Shown piece after piece: positions 55,089 through 64,000 of a stretch of 64,000 nt of DNA (positions are counted from its first letter, which is position 1; every line of letters starts with the position of its first letter). Source of the stretch: Microcystis panniformis FACHB-1757 (GTDB lineage: Bacteria > Cyanobacteriota > Cyanobacteriia > Cyanobacteriales > Microcystaceae); assembly GCF_001264245.1 (NCBI RefSeq), contig NZ_CP011339.1, positions 992,001-1,056,000 of the forward strand, given 5' to 3'. Below the pieces are notes generated by a model that did no database searches, was not told the DNA's origin, and worked only from the letters and a program-made list of their open reading frames with translations. The translations under genes were made by a program, and so were the position numbers.

Positions 55089-55196
55089 GATGAATAAAAA
55101 CAATTATGACTATAGATAATAGTCTATTCTAGTTCCCGACAATCGGCCGGCAAAGAACTAAGATCAAGATCAAGGAATCCCCTACCGTTAAAGCTG

Positions 55197-56765
55197 ATGA
55201 AATTACCCCGTCTTGCCACTTTAATCATTGGTCTGAGCTTTATTTTCGGATTAATGTTGTGGTTAGTCAACTCTATCTATCGTCTTTACATCCAGATCGC
55301 CTTTACTGCTCCTATCTTAGCTAATATTCTGCTTTTGCTGATTATCGGACTGCTGGGCTTGCTAATATACGTTCTTTTGTACTACTTTTATCTGCTGCCC
55401 CAGCAGCAAAAAAGTCGCCGCGGGTTGCGTTCTTCCTCCCGTCCACCCCTAAAATTACCGGTAGAAAAAACCGAGGCCGCTGGGGAAACCTTAAAAGCTA
55501 TCCGGCAACAAGTGGAGCAAATTCAAGATAAAGTAACCCAACAGGTTTTTATTAAGCGTTCCCAAGAAATTGAGCGAAGTTTAGCCAGAAAAGAAGTTAA
55601 AATCATCGTTTTCGGTACGGGATCGGCGGGAAAAACCTCCCTAATTAACGCCCTCATCGGTCAAATGGTGGGCAATGTGGAGGCAACCATGGGAACCACG
55701 GAAAAAGGGGAAACCTATAGTTTAAAAATGAAAGGTGTGAATCGGGAAATTCAAATTACCGATACCCCCGGCATTCTCGAAATTGGTGCAGCCGGAGGTC
55801 AAAGGGAACAGTTAGCGCGACAATTAGCCACGGAAGCAGATTTACTTTTATTTGTCATTGATAACGATATTCGACAATCGGAATACGCCCCTTTATTGCG
55901 TTTAATTGATATTGGTAAACGTTCTCTCTTAGTCTTTAATAAAATCGATCTCTATAGCGATGAAGATCGAGAAATGATTTTAAAACAATTACGAGAACGG
56001 CTAAAAGGAGTGGTTCTTTCAGCCGATATTATTGCCGTTACCGCTAATCCCCAACCAGTACAGTTAACCGGTGGACAAATCATCACACCAGAACCAGATA
56101 TTTTAGCTTTAATTAAACGGTTGGCTTCAGTTTTACGGGCCGAAGGGGAGGATTTAGTGGCGGATAATATCCTCTTACAATCCCAAAGATTAGGAGAAGA
56201 AGCTAGGAAAATTATCGATCGCCAACGTCGTCGCCAAGCTGATAAAATTATCGATCGCTATCAGTGGATCGGTGCGGGAGTGATTGCTGTGACTCCCTTA
56301 CCAGTGTTCGATCTGTTAGCAACGGCGGCGGTTAATGCTCAAATGGTCAGGGAAATTGGTCAAGTTTATGGCTGTGAAATTAACAGCGATCGAGGCAAGG
56401 AATTGGCTCTATCTTTGGGCAAAACTCTAGTTAGTTTGGGAGTAGTGAAAGGAGCAGTAGAATTATTAGCCAGAATCCTACAGTTAAATTTTACTACCTA
56501 TATAGTCGGTAAGGCAATTCAAGGGGTCAGTGCCGCCTATTTAACCCGCATTGCCGGCAAAAGTTTTATTGAATATTTCCGTCAGGATCAAGACTGGGGT
56601 GACGGTGGTATGACGGAAGTGGTACAAAGACAATTTCAACTCAGTCGCAAGGAAGAATTTATTAAGTCTTTTGTGGCCGATGCGATCGGTAAAGTGGTAC
56701 AACCTTTTCAGGATGATTGGCAGCAAGAAGAAGTTTTAGAAGCTAGTTGCGAGGATGATTGGTAA
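55197..56765 (+). CDS. Membrane-anchored GTPase with DUF697 domain
   Basis: 522 residues. Two N-terminal membrane helices (about 7-27, 36-65), then a TrmE/Era-like G domain: G1 GTGSAGKTS, G3 DTPG, G4 NKID. A C-terminal DUF697 part (about 370-480) has hydrophobic helices. Such proteins are linked to membrane or stress functions; the role is unknown. Confidence 0.85.
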   Translation: MKLPRLATLIIGLSFIFGLMLWLVNSIYRLYIQIAFTAPILANILLLLIIGLLGLLIYVLLYYFYLLPQQQKSRRGLRSSSRPPLKLPVEKTEAAGETLKAIRQQVEQIQDKVTQQVFIKRSQEIERSLARKEVKIIVFGTGSAGKTSLINALIGQMVGNVEATMGTTEKGETYSLKMKGVNREIQITDTPGILEIGAAGGQREQLARQLATEADLLLFVIDNDIRQSEYAPLLRLIDIGKRSLLVFNKIDLYSDEDREMILKQLRERLKGVVLSADIIAVTANPQPVQLTGGQIITPEPDILALIKRLASVLRAEGEDLVADNILLQSQRLGEEARKIIDRQRRRQADKIIDRYQWIGAGVIAVTPLPVFDLLATAAVNAQMVREIGQVYGCEINSDRGKELALSLGKTLVSLGVVKGAVELLARILQLNFTTYIVGKAIQGVSAAYLTRIAGKSFIEYFRQDQDWGDGGMTEVVQRQFQLSRKEEFIKSFVADAIGKVVQPFQDDWQQEEVLEASCEDDW

Positions 56766-56845
56766 AGATCGAACCCGGGAGCAATAGGCAAAATTGTATA
56801 GTAATTGTTACAATCGTTTTGGGGTTCCACAAGGGCAAAAAAAAG

Positions 56846-57442
56846 ATGCGACAGCAAGTTATCGACTGGTTAAAAGAAAACGTCAACGAACACCGTCTGC
56901 GACATATTCTCGGTGTGGAGACCATGTGTATTGATTTAGCTCGTCATCACGATCTCGATCCCGTCCAAGCAGGGCAAGCGGGATTACTACACGATCTGGC
57001 TAAATTTTTCAAGCCCAAAAAACTGCTAAAAATGGCGGAATCGGCGGGAATAGACGTGGATAATATCTGTTTATCCCATCCCCACTTACTCCACGCCGAT
57101 GTGAGTGCAGTTGTCGCCCAAAAAGAATTTAACGTTACCGACGAGGAAATTCTCGAAGCAATTCGCAATCATACCCTCGGTAAACCCAATATGAGCGATC
57201 TTAGCTGTATAGTCTTTATTGCCGATGCCTTGGAACCCAATCGCGGCGATACACCCGAATTAAACGCCCTACGACAACTCAGCTATCAAAATCTCCATAA
57301 AAGCGTTCAACAAACCTGCGATTATTCCCTAAAATATCTTTTAAGTAGCCATTGTCCCATTCATCCCCGCACCGTGCTAACCCGCAACTGGGCGTTACAA
57401 ATTGTTAAAGAACAACCAACAGAAACTAAAACCATTGATTAA
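56846..57442 (+). CDS. yqeK: YqeK-type HD hydrolase (symmetrical Ap4A hydrolase)
   Basis: 198 residues. HD-domain motifs RHILGVETM, GLLHDLAKFF, HPHLLHADVSAVVA and IADALEPNRG are those of YqeK, which cleaves Ap4A to 2 ADP. The ATG at 56846 is used; in-frame upstream codons overlap the GTPase gene and are basic and unlike the family. Followed by rsfS, a usual pairing. Confidence 0.9.
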   Translation: MRQQVIDWLKENVNEHRLRHILGVETMCIDLARHHDLDPVQAGQAGLLHDLAKFFKPKKLLKMAESAGIDVDNICLSHPHLLHADVSAVVAQKEFNVTDEEILEAIRNHTLGKPNMSDLSCIVFIADALEPNRGDTPELNALRQLSYQNLHKSVQQTCDYSLKYLLSSHCPIHPRTVLTRNWALQIVKEQPTETKTID

Positions 57443-57497
57443 CATAATCTCAAGACTCGCTTACAACCACCTCAGCCAAAGGATAACCACAACCTGA

Positions 57498-57902
57498 ATG
57501 ACCAATCCCACTGGAATTATTACCCCCATCGCCGAAAATCTCAAGACCGAAAAATTTCTAGAGACAATTGTCACCGCTGCCGAGGACAAGAAAGCGGGGG
57601 ACATCGCCATCCTGAAAGTCGCCGATATCTGTTATTTAACCGATTATTTTCTGATTATTACCGGCTATTCTACCACTCAAGTGCGAGCGATCGAGGATGC
57701 GATCGAAGCTGCTATGGAACTAGAATGGCAACAATCCCCCCGACAAGTGGAAGGAAAAAGCGAAGGTAGCTGGATCCTGATGGATTATGGCGATATCATT
57801 GTCCATATCTTTTTACCAAAAGAGCGAGAATTTTATAATTTAGAAGCATTTTGGGGTCATGCTCAACGGATTCCTCTACCTAGCGACCATTTGGAGGAGT
57901 AG
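57498..57902 (+). CDS. rsfS: Ribosome silencing factor RsfS
   Basis: 134 residues. RsfS/Iojap fold: AEDKKAGDIAILKV, YLTDYFLIITGYSTTQVRAI, GSWILMDYGDIIVHIF, YNLEAFWG. Binds L14 and blocks subunit joining when nutrients are low. Usual position after yqeK. Confidence 0.95.
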   Translation: MTNPTGIITPIAENLKTEKFLETIVTAAEDKKAGDIAILKVADICYLTDYFLIITGYSTTQVRAIEDAIEAAMELEWQQSPRQVEGKSEGSWILMDYGDIIVHIFLPKEREFYNLEAFWGHAQRIPLPSDHLEE

Positions 57903-57907
57903 AATCC

Positions 57908-58411
57908 ATGAAATCCTCCCTTGATTTCTGTCCCGTCCCGGAAGAACAGCAACCGGTTAACGAGTACGAACAATTAAAAGAATCTTGGTTTTTCCGTTGG
58001 GCGACGCTAGATGTAGCCTCTTATACAAAAAAAATTGTCTGGTTATGGTTATGGACATGGTTAATTGTCGGACCGATTGCCGCCGCTAGTTTTCCCCTCA
58101 AAAAAGCCCCTTTTCTCTTCTTCTGCGCGGGGATTTTTGGCTCGACAATTTTGGTAGGATTGGTGTTATTGCGCTTGTATTTAGGCTGGATCTACGTCTA
58201 TGATCGCTTGCAATCGGAGAAAGTATTTTATGAAGAGTCGGGCTGGTACGATGGCCAAATCTGGACAAAAACCGCCGCCATTTTAACCCGCGATCGTTTA
58301 ATCGTCTCCTATCAAATCCAGCCCATTCTCCAGCGTTTACAAAAAACCGCCCTGATTCTAGGGGCAATTATCGCTATCAGTGGTCTTTTCTGGCTATTTT
58401 TCACTCACTAA
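57908..58411 (+). CDS. CGLD27/Ycf36 (DUF1230) membrane protein
   Basis: 167 residues. DUF1230 motifs: CPVPEEQQPVNEYEQLKESWFF, SFPLKKAPFLFF, RLYLGWIYVYDRLQSE, YEESGWYDGQIW. Membrane helices at about 45-65, 70-98 and 148-164. Conserved in cyanobacteria and plastids (ycf36); the role is linked to photosynthesis but not known in detail. Starts 5 bases after rsfS. Confidence 0.88.
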   Translation: MKSSLDFCPVPEEQQPVNEYEQLKESWFFRWATLDVASYTKKIVWLWLWTWLIVGPIAAASFPLKKAPFLFFCAGIFGSTILVGLVLLRLYLGWIYVYDRLQSEKVFYEESGWYDGQIWTKTAAILTRDRLIVSYQIQPILQRLQKTALILGAIIAISGLFWLFFTH

Positions 58412-58426
58412 CCGCAACCAATCTGA

Positions 58427-59380
58427 ATGAATAGGGTAAAACGTTCACCAACCCACCGCTTAGAAATTCATCTCCTCCGGGAAGGTATTATTGAATCGGT
58501 CCATCATGTCGAGGCCGCTATTTGCGATGACCGCGGCCGGGTATTATCCACCGCCGGCAGCGCCGAAACTAGCGCCTTTATTCGTTCGGCCCTGAAACCT
58601 TTTCAAGCACTGGCTGTCATCAGTACCGGCACCCTCGAACGCTACGATCTCAACGATAAGGATCTAGCCATTATCTGTAGTTCTCACCAAGGCACGGTGG
58701 AACACGCCCGTCAAGTCTTTAATATTCTCTGGCGTGCCGATATCGATCCTAATGCCCTGCAATGTCCTCTCCCGGAAGGTAAACCCAGTCGCTTGCAGTA
58801 CAATTGTTCTGGTAAACACGCCGGGATGTTAGCGGTGTGTCAACAGCGTGGCTGGCCGTTAAATAGCTATCTGCGGCGTTCTAGTCAGATACAGAAGCTA
58901 ATTTTAAGCAAAATTGCCGAATTATTGGGGATGCCAGGAGATGAATTAATCAGCGCCCATGATGACTGCGGTGCGCCCACCTATTCAATGCAGTTGGGGC
59001 AAATGGCCCATCTCTACGCCCAGTTAGCCTCTGGCAACCGTTTAGACTTAGAAAGAATCGTCCGGGCGATGACCTATCATCCCCGCATGGTAGCAGGAGA
59101 AGGGGCTTTTGACACGGAATTAATGCAGGTTAGCCAAGGGGAAATCGTCAGTAAAGCTGGGGCCGAAGGGATTCAATGTATTGGGCGCGTCGGTGAGGGT
59201 TTAGGATTAGCAATAAAAGCCCTAGATGGTTCCAAACGGGCTAAATATGCGGCCGCTTTGCAAATTCTTAAACAGTTAGGCTGGATTACTCCCAATGTGG
59301 CCGAATCTCTCTCGGAAAAATTCCTCAAAATCGGCAGTTATACCCGCTTGGAAGTGGTGGGAGAAATGGCTTTATTGTAA
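58427..59380 (+). CDS. L-asparaginase II family protein
   Basis: 317 residues of the Asparaginase_II (PF06089) family: IRSALKPFQALAVI, ICSSHQGT, QYNCSGKHAGMLAVC, DDCGAPTYSM and MVAGEGAFDTELM. The nucleophile is not firmly known in the family. Starts 15 bases after the Ycf36 gene, so one transcript with it is likely. Confidence 0.9.
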   Translation: MNRVKRSPTHRLEIHLLREGIIESVHHVEAAICDDRGRVLSTAGSAETSAFIRSALKPFQALAVISTGTLERYDLNDKDLAIICSSHQGTVEHARQVFNILWRADIDPNALQCPLPEGKPSRLQYNCSGKHAGMLAVCQQRGWPLNSYLRRSSQIQKLILSKIAELLGMPGDELISAHDDCGAPTYSMQLGQMAHLYAQLASGNRLDLERIVRAMTYHPRMVAGEGAFDTELMQVSQGEIVSKAGAEGIQCIGRVGEGLGLAIKALDGSKRAKYAAALQILKQLGWITPNVAESLSEKFLKIGSYTRLEVVGEMALL

Positions 59381-59477
59381 GTAGTGGGTTGACCCAAGGT
59401 AACACATCAAAAACTTTTCTTTTTGGTGTGTTAGGGCAGTATTTATAAGTAGCTGGTTATAATTAAATTAAAAATGG

Positions 59478-59628
59478 ATTTTAGGTTCGATCCCCCCTGC
59501 CCCCCTTAATAAGGGGGGTGCCGATAGGCGGGGGATATCCCCTTGATAAGGTAGGGTTGATTCATGAATCAACCCTACCCTTGATAACGGGGGTGTCTGA
59601 TAATTTTTAACGCCTACCTACTTATCTT
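59478..59628. repeat. Interspersed repeat with CCCCCTT/AAGGGGG blocks, copy 2
   Basis: Reads GATCCCCCCTGCCCCCCTTA, GGGGGATATCCCC, TGTCTGATAATTTTTAACGC, CTACCTACTTAT. It is the inverse of copy 1 at 24210-24299. It is itself interrupted by a 29-bp palindrome. The gap 59381-59669 holds also a TTGACCCAAGGTAACAC stretch. Confidence 0.65.
59550..59578. mobile_element. 29-bp palindromic unit with 9-bp direct repeats
   Basis: A perfect palindrome with arms GTAGGGTTGATTCA after one G. The direct repeats CCTTGATAA flank it (59541-59549 and 59579-59587). Taking out the palindrome plus one CCTTGATAA gives an unbroken CCCCTTGATAACGGGGG, the expected form of the surrounding repeat. The same palindrome is at 14946-14975. 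Confidence 0.65.
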
Positions 59629-59669
59629 GATTTTTTTCCTCAAAAACCGAACTTCGGAGTACAATACCT

Positions 59670-59936
59670 ATGACTAAATTAATTCAAGAAACTTTCGAGC
59701 AAATTGCACTGCTTTCTGAAGAACAACAAGATAGCCTGGCAACCTATCTAAAAAAACACCTAGCTGAATTTTTAGAAGAAGCGGAAAAAGAACGACGAAT
59801 TGCAGAAGGGATTTATACCATAAGTGATTTTAACGAAAAAACTCAACAAGCTATTCAGAATATTGAAGAGGAAAAAAACTTAACTGTTGGCAAGGATGAA
59901 GTTGAACTGTATCAGCAGCTAGGAATTTATCGCTAA
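59670..59936 (+). CDS. Hypothetical small acidic protein, antitoxin-like
   Basis: 88 residues. An N-terminal helix TKLIQETFEQIALLSEEQQDSLATYL resembles the start of short cyanobacterial antitoxin-like proteins. No toxin follows. The role is not known. Confidence 0.5.
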   Translation: MTKLIQETFEQIALLSEEQQDSLATYLKKHLAEFLEEAEKERRIAEGIYTISDFNEKTQQAIQNIEEEKNLTVGKDEVELYQQLGIYR

Positions 59937-60174
59937 CCTGATTATATGATGTCATTAATCTCTAGAGTCAGCGATTCCCTCTGTAGTCATGTTTTTGCTG
60001 GTTTTCTGCCCCGAAACCAGCTATAATGCTCGAAAGGTGAAAAGGGACTAAAAGCGCTGATTGAGTTAATCTGTGATGGTAAGGTGAGTCTGCGCTATCT
60101 AGTCTCGTCGGGGCTTTGGCTACTGGGGTTGAGATAAACTAGATTTAATAACTAAAAATCCGGGGTAATCACTC
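59937..60174. other. Gap before the ATPase gene
   Basis: A stretch (60048-60135) reads as GLKALIELICDGKVSLRYL to a stop, which may be a gene end relic, but I do not recognise it. Confidence 0.3.
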
Positions 60175-61326
60175 ATGTTACAATCCCTAAAAATTGAAGG
60201 CTTTCGCGGGTTTCAGAATTTTGAGATGGCCAATCTTGGTCGAATTAATCTCTTAGTGGGTAAAAATAATAGCGGTAAAACTTCTATTTTAGAAGCGATT
60301 CAGTTTTTGTATGCTCAGAATAATATAGATATATTTCTTGAAACTATTAGCTATAGAGGTGAGTTTGGTTGGTCAGAAAGTAATCTACCTAGTCGCACTA
60401 AAGTTTTTGAAATTTGTCATTTATTTCCTGGGCATGAAATCGTCCCAAGTCAGGAAATTATTATCATTGGTTCTAGAAAATCACATCAGGAAAGTGTTAC
60501 TATTTCTGTGAAAAGTATTCCTATACAACTATCTCCATTTTCAGACAAAAATGATGATTTAAATAATGATAATATTTTCGACGATGAGGAATGGAATAAA
60601 CTTCTTTTAAGTATTAGATGGAGTCAATCACAAAAACCTATTGAACTGGAACTTCTTGCCAACGGTACTCTTGCCAGAGATTCCACAAGAAGAATGGCTA
60701 GTTTAAGCAGAATTTCCCATAAAATAGGTATTAATAATAAAATTGAATTGAAGTTCTTAACACCATTTTCTCTAACAAGTTCTGATATGGCAGCACTTTT
60801 TGATAACATTGTTCTCTCTCCTTTAGAAGATTTAATTATTGAATCTTTGAAAATTATTGAGCCAAAAATTGAAAGGATAGCCAGTGTTGGTTCTGGCAAG
60901 TATTTAACTTCAAATAACCTAGGTGTTAGAGGTGGGTTTTTAATCAAAATTAAAAATCATGATCAACCTATACCTATTGGCAGTTTAGGTGATGGATTTT
61001 GGCGAATGTTAGGATTAGTTTTAGCGATGGTTAATCTTGAAAATGGAATTTTATTAGTTGATGAAATTGATAGCGGATTGCATTTTACTGTCATGACTGA
61101 TATGTGGAAAGTAGTCTGGGAAACCGCCAAAAAACTCAATATTCAGGTATTTGCCACCACTCACAGCCGCGATTGTTGGCAAAGTTTAGGCGAATTAATT
61201 ACCGAAGAAAAAATTACCGATAACGAGATTACTATTCAAAGGATAGATAGGGAAAAAAGCCAATCTGTAATCTTTGATCCAGAAGAAATTGTTATTGCTT
61301 CTACAAGTAATCTTGAGGTGCGGTAA
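60175..61326 (+). CDS. OLD-like/AAA ATPase, first gene of a pair
   Basis: 383 residues. SMC-like ATPase of the AAA_15/AAA_21 type: KIEGFRGFQNFEMANLGRIN at the start, Walker A GKNNSGKTSI, signature-like SLGDGFWRMLGLVLAM, Walker B GILLVDEIDSGLH and a switch His (ATTHSRD). The fold is shared with OLD and Gabija A nucleases, but those have a TOPRIM domain fused; here it ends without one and a TOPRIM-like gene follows after 2 bases. A defence or repair role is inferred. Confidence 0.8.
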   Translation: MLQSLKIEGFRGFQNFEMANLGRINLLVGKNNSGKTSILEAIQFLYAQNNIDIFLETISYRGEFGWSESNLPSRTKVFEICHLFPGHEIVPSQEIIIIGSRKSHQESVTISVKSIPIQLSPFSDKNDDLNNDNIFDDEEWNKLLLSIRWSQSQKPIELELLANGTLARDSTRRMASLSRISHKIGINNKIELKFLTPFSLTSSDMAALFDNIVLSPLEDLIIESLKIIEPKIERIASVGSGKYLTSNNLGVRGGFLIKIKNHDQPIPIGSLGDGFWRMLGLVLAMVNLENGILLVDEIDSGLHFTVMTDMWKVVWETAKKLNIQVFATTHSRDCWQSLGELITEEKITDNEITIQRIDREKSQSVIFDPEEIVIASTSNLEVR

Positions 61327-61328
61327 CA

Positions 61329-61970
61329 ATGCCTAAAATAGAGACAAAAAAGTTATTAGTGGAAGGTGCAGAGGAATTGAGAGTTATTCCCCAATTAATG
61401 GCAGCAAATGGAGTTACTTGGAATAGAGGGTAAGAACCATTGAATATCATAAATTGTGATGGTGTTGAAAATTTACTAAAACCTAAATATATCTCTACGC
61501 AACTAAAAACTCCTAACGGACTAACTCATTTAGGAATTATTATGGATGCGGACGAAGAACCTGATAATCGTTGGAAAAGTTTATATAATGCCTGTTTACC
61601 AAATATACCTAACTTACCTCAAAATTTACCAGCAGAGGGATTAATTATAACTCTAGAATCGGGGATAAAATTCGGTGTGTGGATGATGCCCGATAATCAA
61701 TCTAGAGGGATGTTAGAGACTTTTTTAGCCTATTTAGTTCCCGATAATAATCTTTGGCAATATACACAAAACAAGGTGATAGAGGCAAAACAACAAGGGG
61801 CAACCTATAGGGATTATCATCTAGATAAGGCTAATATTCATACCTATTTAGCTTGGCAAGATCCTCCGGGGAAACAACTTCACGATGCAGTCAAACAAAG
61901 AATACTTAATCGCTCCCATCCCCAATCGGCAAATTTTTTGAGATGGTTACAGGAGTTATACGAGATTTGA
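61329..61970 (+). pseudogene. DUF3226 TOPRIM-like protein with an in-frame stop
   Basis: The ATG at 61329 follows the ATPase stop by 2 bases. The first 34 codons hold LLVEGAEE (the Glu of a TOPRIM fold) and stop at TAA (61431-61433). The same frame continues without a break to 61970 with IIMDADEEPDNRW (the DxD of TOPRIM), PDNQSRGMLETFLAYLV and YLAWQDPPGKQLHDAV. One base change (TAA from AAA or CAA) explains it. The downstream piece could start at TTG 61440, but it would lack the Glu. Full length would be about 213 residues. Confidence 0.75.
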
Positions 61971-62056
61971 TAGAAGTATGGATCGAAATGGGAATGACAG
62001 CCCCATAATATTTCTCTGTGCTTTGTTAAATAAAGCCTCTTTCAAAAAGACTTAAA
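61971..62056. other. Convergent gap after the DUF3226 gene
   Basis: An A/T-rich 86 bases between convergent genes. No clear stem-loop terminator is seen. Confidence 0.3.
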
Positions 62057-63910
62057 TTAATCCTGCCGCGGGGGTTTATTGGTCGCAGAACCCGCCGGAA
62101 CGACCTTGGAGGTGGGGGGGATACCTTTGAGGGAAATGAGCGTATTCATCACCGTTTTTGCCACAGGAGCGGCAACAGTGGAGCCAAAAGTATTGGCACC
62201 CTTGGGTTCATCCACCACCACCAAAACCACATAACGGGGCGATTCGATCGGTAAAATCGCGACAAAACTGGTAATTTTGGCGTTAGGTAGATAACCCCCC
62301 GTCGGACTAGCTTTTTGTGCGGTTCCCGTTTTGCCTCCGATGCGATAACCGGGGATTTGGGCCGCTACCCCCGTCCCCTTGCTGACGACGGTTTCCATCA
62401 TTTCCACCACTTGCCGGGCTACGGTGGGAGAAAAGACTTTTTTGCTGGGATAATCGGGCTGCCAGTGCAAACGGCCGCGGTCGTCGGCTAATCCTTTGAT
62501 CACATGGGGAGTTACCAAGGTACCACCATTGGCCAGCGCACCGTGCAATTGTACTAATTTTAAAGGCGTTAGGGATAAACCTTGACCAAAAGAAGCGGTG
62601 GCCGATTCAATGGCATTATCCAGAAATTCTTGTTCGGGTTTGAGATATCCTGACACTTCTCCGGGTAAATCTACACCAACCCTTTGATTTATGTCCAATC
62701 CTAATAAACTTTTATAGAAATCAACTCGCCCCATTTTTTGGGCAATTTGCACCATGGCCACGTTACTAGAGGTTTGCAGAACTCGGGCCATATCTAGCGT
62801 CCCATAACCCTGTTTAGAGGCATTTTTAATCGTCCAGGGACCGACAGTAATTGCCCCCGGATCATTGACTACTGTATTAGCTTTAATTGCCCCTGCTTTC
62901 ATGGCCAGGGCGATAATAATTGGTTTAAAAGTTGACCCCGGTTCGTACTGATCGGCTACAGTCCAATTTTTAAATAGAGCCACATTGGCTTTATAATATT
63001 CATTGGGGTTAAAAGTTGGCTCACAAACTAGGGCTAAAAGAGAACCATCAAGGGAGTCCATGACGATGACAGCCCCCCGTTTAGCATTAAATTTTTTTAG
63101 CTGTTCTCGTAGGGCTGTGCGGGCGGCTCTTTGTAGTTTTAAATCGAGGGTTACTTCTAACTGTAATTCATCAAATTGAAAGATACCATCGGGAACAAAA
63201 GCTGGTAAAATTCGCCCGTCTCCCATGCGTCTTGTATTGACAGAAAAAGGGTCTCTTTCTAATAACTGACTGGAACCTCGTTCTAATCCTGCTTGACCAC
63301 GATGTTCTTTATCTACATAGCCAATCACGTCGGCTGCCACATCGTCTTGGGGATAATAACGAGCGTACTTTTCCTCTAATTCTACACCGTCAAGAGATAA
63401 TTGTTTTAATCCCCTAGCCACGGATTCGGTTAATTGATTGGCTAAACGAATTCCTGTTTCTTTTTCTTTAAATCTTTGAATCAGTTGATTAGTAGGAATA
63501 TTTAATAAAGGAGCTAATTTATCAGCCACTTCTGCCGGCGGAATAGCAAACAGTTTTGGGTGTACATAAAGAGTATAAATCAAGCGATCGGTCGCCAAAA
63601 CATTACCATTACTATCGACGATCGCCCGTCGGGGAATATAGGGTCTAATACTGGTAGTTTGCTGTTTTCTGGCTCTTTTTTGTAATTCCTGTCCTTGTAC
63701 TATTTGTAACTGATACAATCGCCAAGCTAAACCCACAATACCCATGACTAAAATCAACCACACCGCCACCAATCGCCCGTTACTCAAAGGCATTTTTTTT
63801 AACTGTTGTTGCCGTTTTTTGGCGGTTAAATAGGACTTTCTGTCCCGGATCCTGCCCGAGGGCGATCGAGTTTCTTTACCTCTAAATCTGGGTCTTTTTG
63901 TGTCAGTCAT
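62057..63910 (-). CDS. ftsI: Penicillin-binding protein 2/FtsI-type transpeptidase
   Basis: 617 residues. Basic N-terminus, one membrane helix (about 46-68), a PBP dimerisation domain (about 100-240), then a transpeptidase domain with the active-site Ser in GSTFKP, SSN in TSSNVAM and KTGTA. It cross-links peptidoglycan at the septum. No PASTA repeats. The ftsI label fits by domain order, but other class B PBPs look alike. Confidence 0.85.
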   Translation of the reverse strand: MTDTKRPRFRGKETRSPSGRIRDRKSYLTAKKRQQQLKKMPLSNGRLVAVWLILVMGIVGLAWRLYQLQIVQGQELQKRARKQQTTSIRPYIPRRAIVDSNGNVLATDRLIYTLYVHPKLFAIPPAEVADKLAPLLNIPTNQLIQRFKEKETGIRLANQLTESVARGLKQLSLDGVELEEKYARYYPQDDVAADVIGYVDKEHRGQAGLERGSSQLLERDPFSVNTRRMGDGRILPAFVPDGIFQFDELQLEVTLDLKLQRAARTALREQLKKFNAKRGAVIVMDSLDGSLLALVCEPTFNPNEYYKANVALFKNWTVADQYEPGSTFKPIIIALAMKAGAIKANTVVNDPGAITVGPWTIKNASKQGYGTLDMARVLQTSSNVAMVQIAQKMGRVDFYKSLLGLDINQRVGVDLPGEVSGYLKPEQEFLDNAIESATASFGQGLSLTPLKLVQLHGALANGGTLVTPHVIKGLADDRGRLHWQPDYPSKKVFSPTVARQVVEMMETVVSKGTGVAAQIPGYRIGGKTGTAQKASPTGGYLPNAKITSFVAILPIESPRYVVLVVVDEPKGANTFGSTVAAPVAKTVMNTLISLKGIPPTSKVVPAGSATNKPPRQD

Positions 63911-64000
63911 GAGCAGTATCTTTCAGTGATCAGTAATCAGTGATCAGTAAACAGTAATCAGTAATCAGTGATCAGTGATCAGTAAACAGTAAACAGTGAT
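63911..64000. repeat. Short tandem repeats upstream of the PBP gene, cut by the window edge
   Basis: Variants of 7-bp CAGTGAT/CAGTAAT/CAGTAAA units start about 16 bases before the start codon and reach the end of the window. Confidence 0.8.

Overview
The window looks like a chromosome segment of a bloom-forming cyanobacterium, most likely Microcystis (M. aeruginosa-like). I infer this from scattered HIP1 octamers (GCGATCGC, e.g. 1153-1160), cyanobacterium-type gene neighbourhoods (rpmH-rnpA-PH protein-yidC-jag; pdhB-secD-secF; a Ycf36/DUF1230 gene beside rsfS), type IV pilus genes pilB-pilT-pilC, and a very high density of short tandem repeats and MITE-like elements. The species is inference; the phylum-level call is firm.

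Layout. 1-4.3 kb is an accessory patch with a Uma2-type protein, a DUF4160/DUF2442 pair, mntA-hepT and hicA-hicB toxin-antitoxin modules, three broken 3' tails of TPR genes and three copies of a ~157-bp interspersed repeat. 4.3-12.6 kb is a minus-strand cluster: a sigma-70-like factor, a DUF1822 protein, a CHAT (caspase-like) protease fused to a CHASE2 membrane sensor, and an exported double trypsin-like protein with a TPR array. 12.9-14.7 kb is ftsH. 15-30 kb is mainly housekeeping and membrane genes (miaA, DUF2079, a frameshifted solute-binding protein, an AI-2E-type permease, a J-domain/pentapeptide protein, parA, gatB, a pyruvate-kinase-like gene, a GT39-type glycosyltransferase), ending in an intact IS1-type element. 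30-36.5 kb holds the jag-yidC-rnpA-rpmH operon, an amylo-alpha-1,6-glucosidase-like gene, a HAD protein and grpE. 36.7-41.3 kb is pilB-pilT-pilC, with pilC broken by two single-base losses in G runs. 42-49.4 kb holds a large radical SAM protein, an ABC/MCE lipid-transport pair, wecB and ruvC. 50-51.2 kb is a higBA toxin-antitoxin locus damaged by two different inserted elements. 51.2-59.4 kb is pdhB-secD-secF, a DUF697 GTPase, yqeK-rsfS-ycf36 and an asparaginase. 60-62 kb is a separate OLD-like ATPase and TOPRIM-like (DUF3226) pair with an in-frame stop, followed by a penicillin-binding protein gene.

The strongest overall signal is DNA mobility at small scale. At least four kinds of non-coding mobile unit have target duplications or matched inverted ends that can be read directly: GGG-TTGCTGAA MITEs with 6-bp duplications, an ISL3-type MITE with an 8-bp duplication, AAGTA-ended MITEs, and a 29-bp palindrome with a 9-bp duplication. 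Arrays of 7-bp and 8-bp units sit directly against start codons (parA, pilC, wecB). The best candidate for a little-described biological system is the sigma/DUF1822/CHAT-CHASE2/trypsin-TPR cluster; the split ATPase/TOPRIM pair is second.
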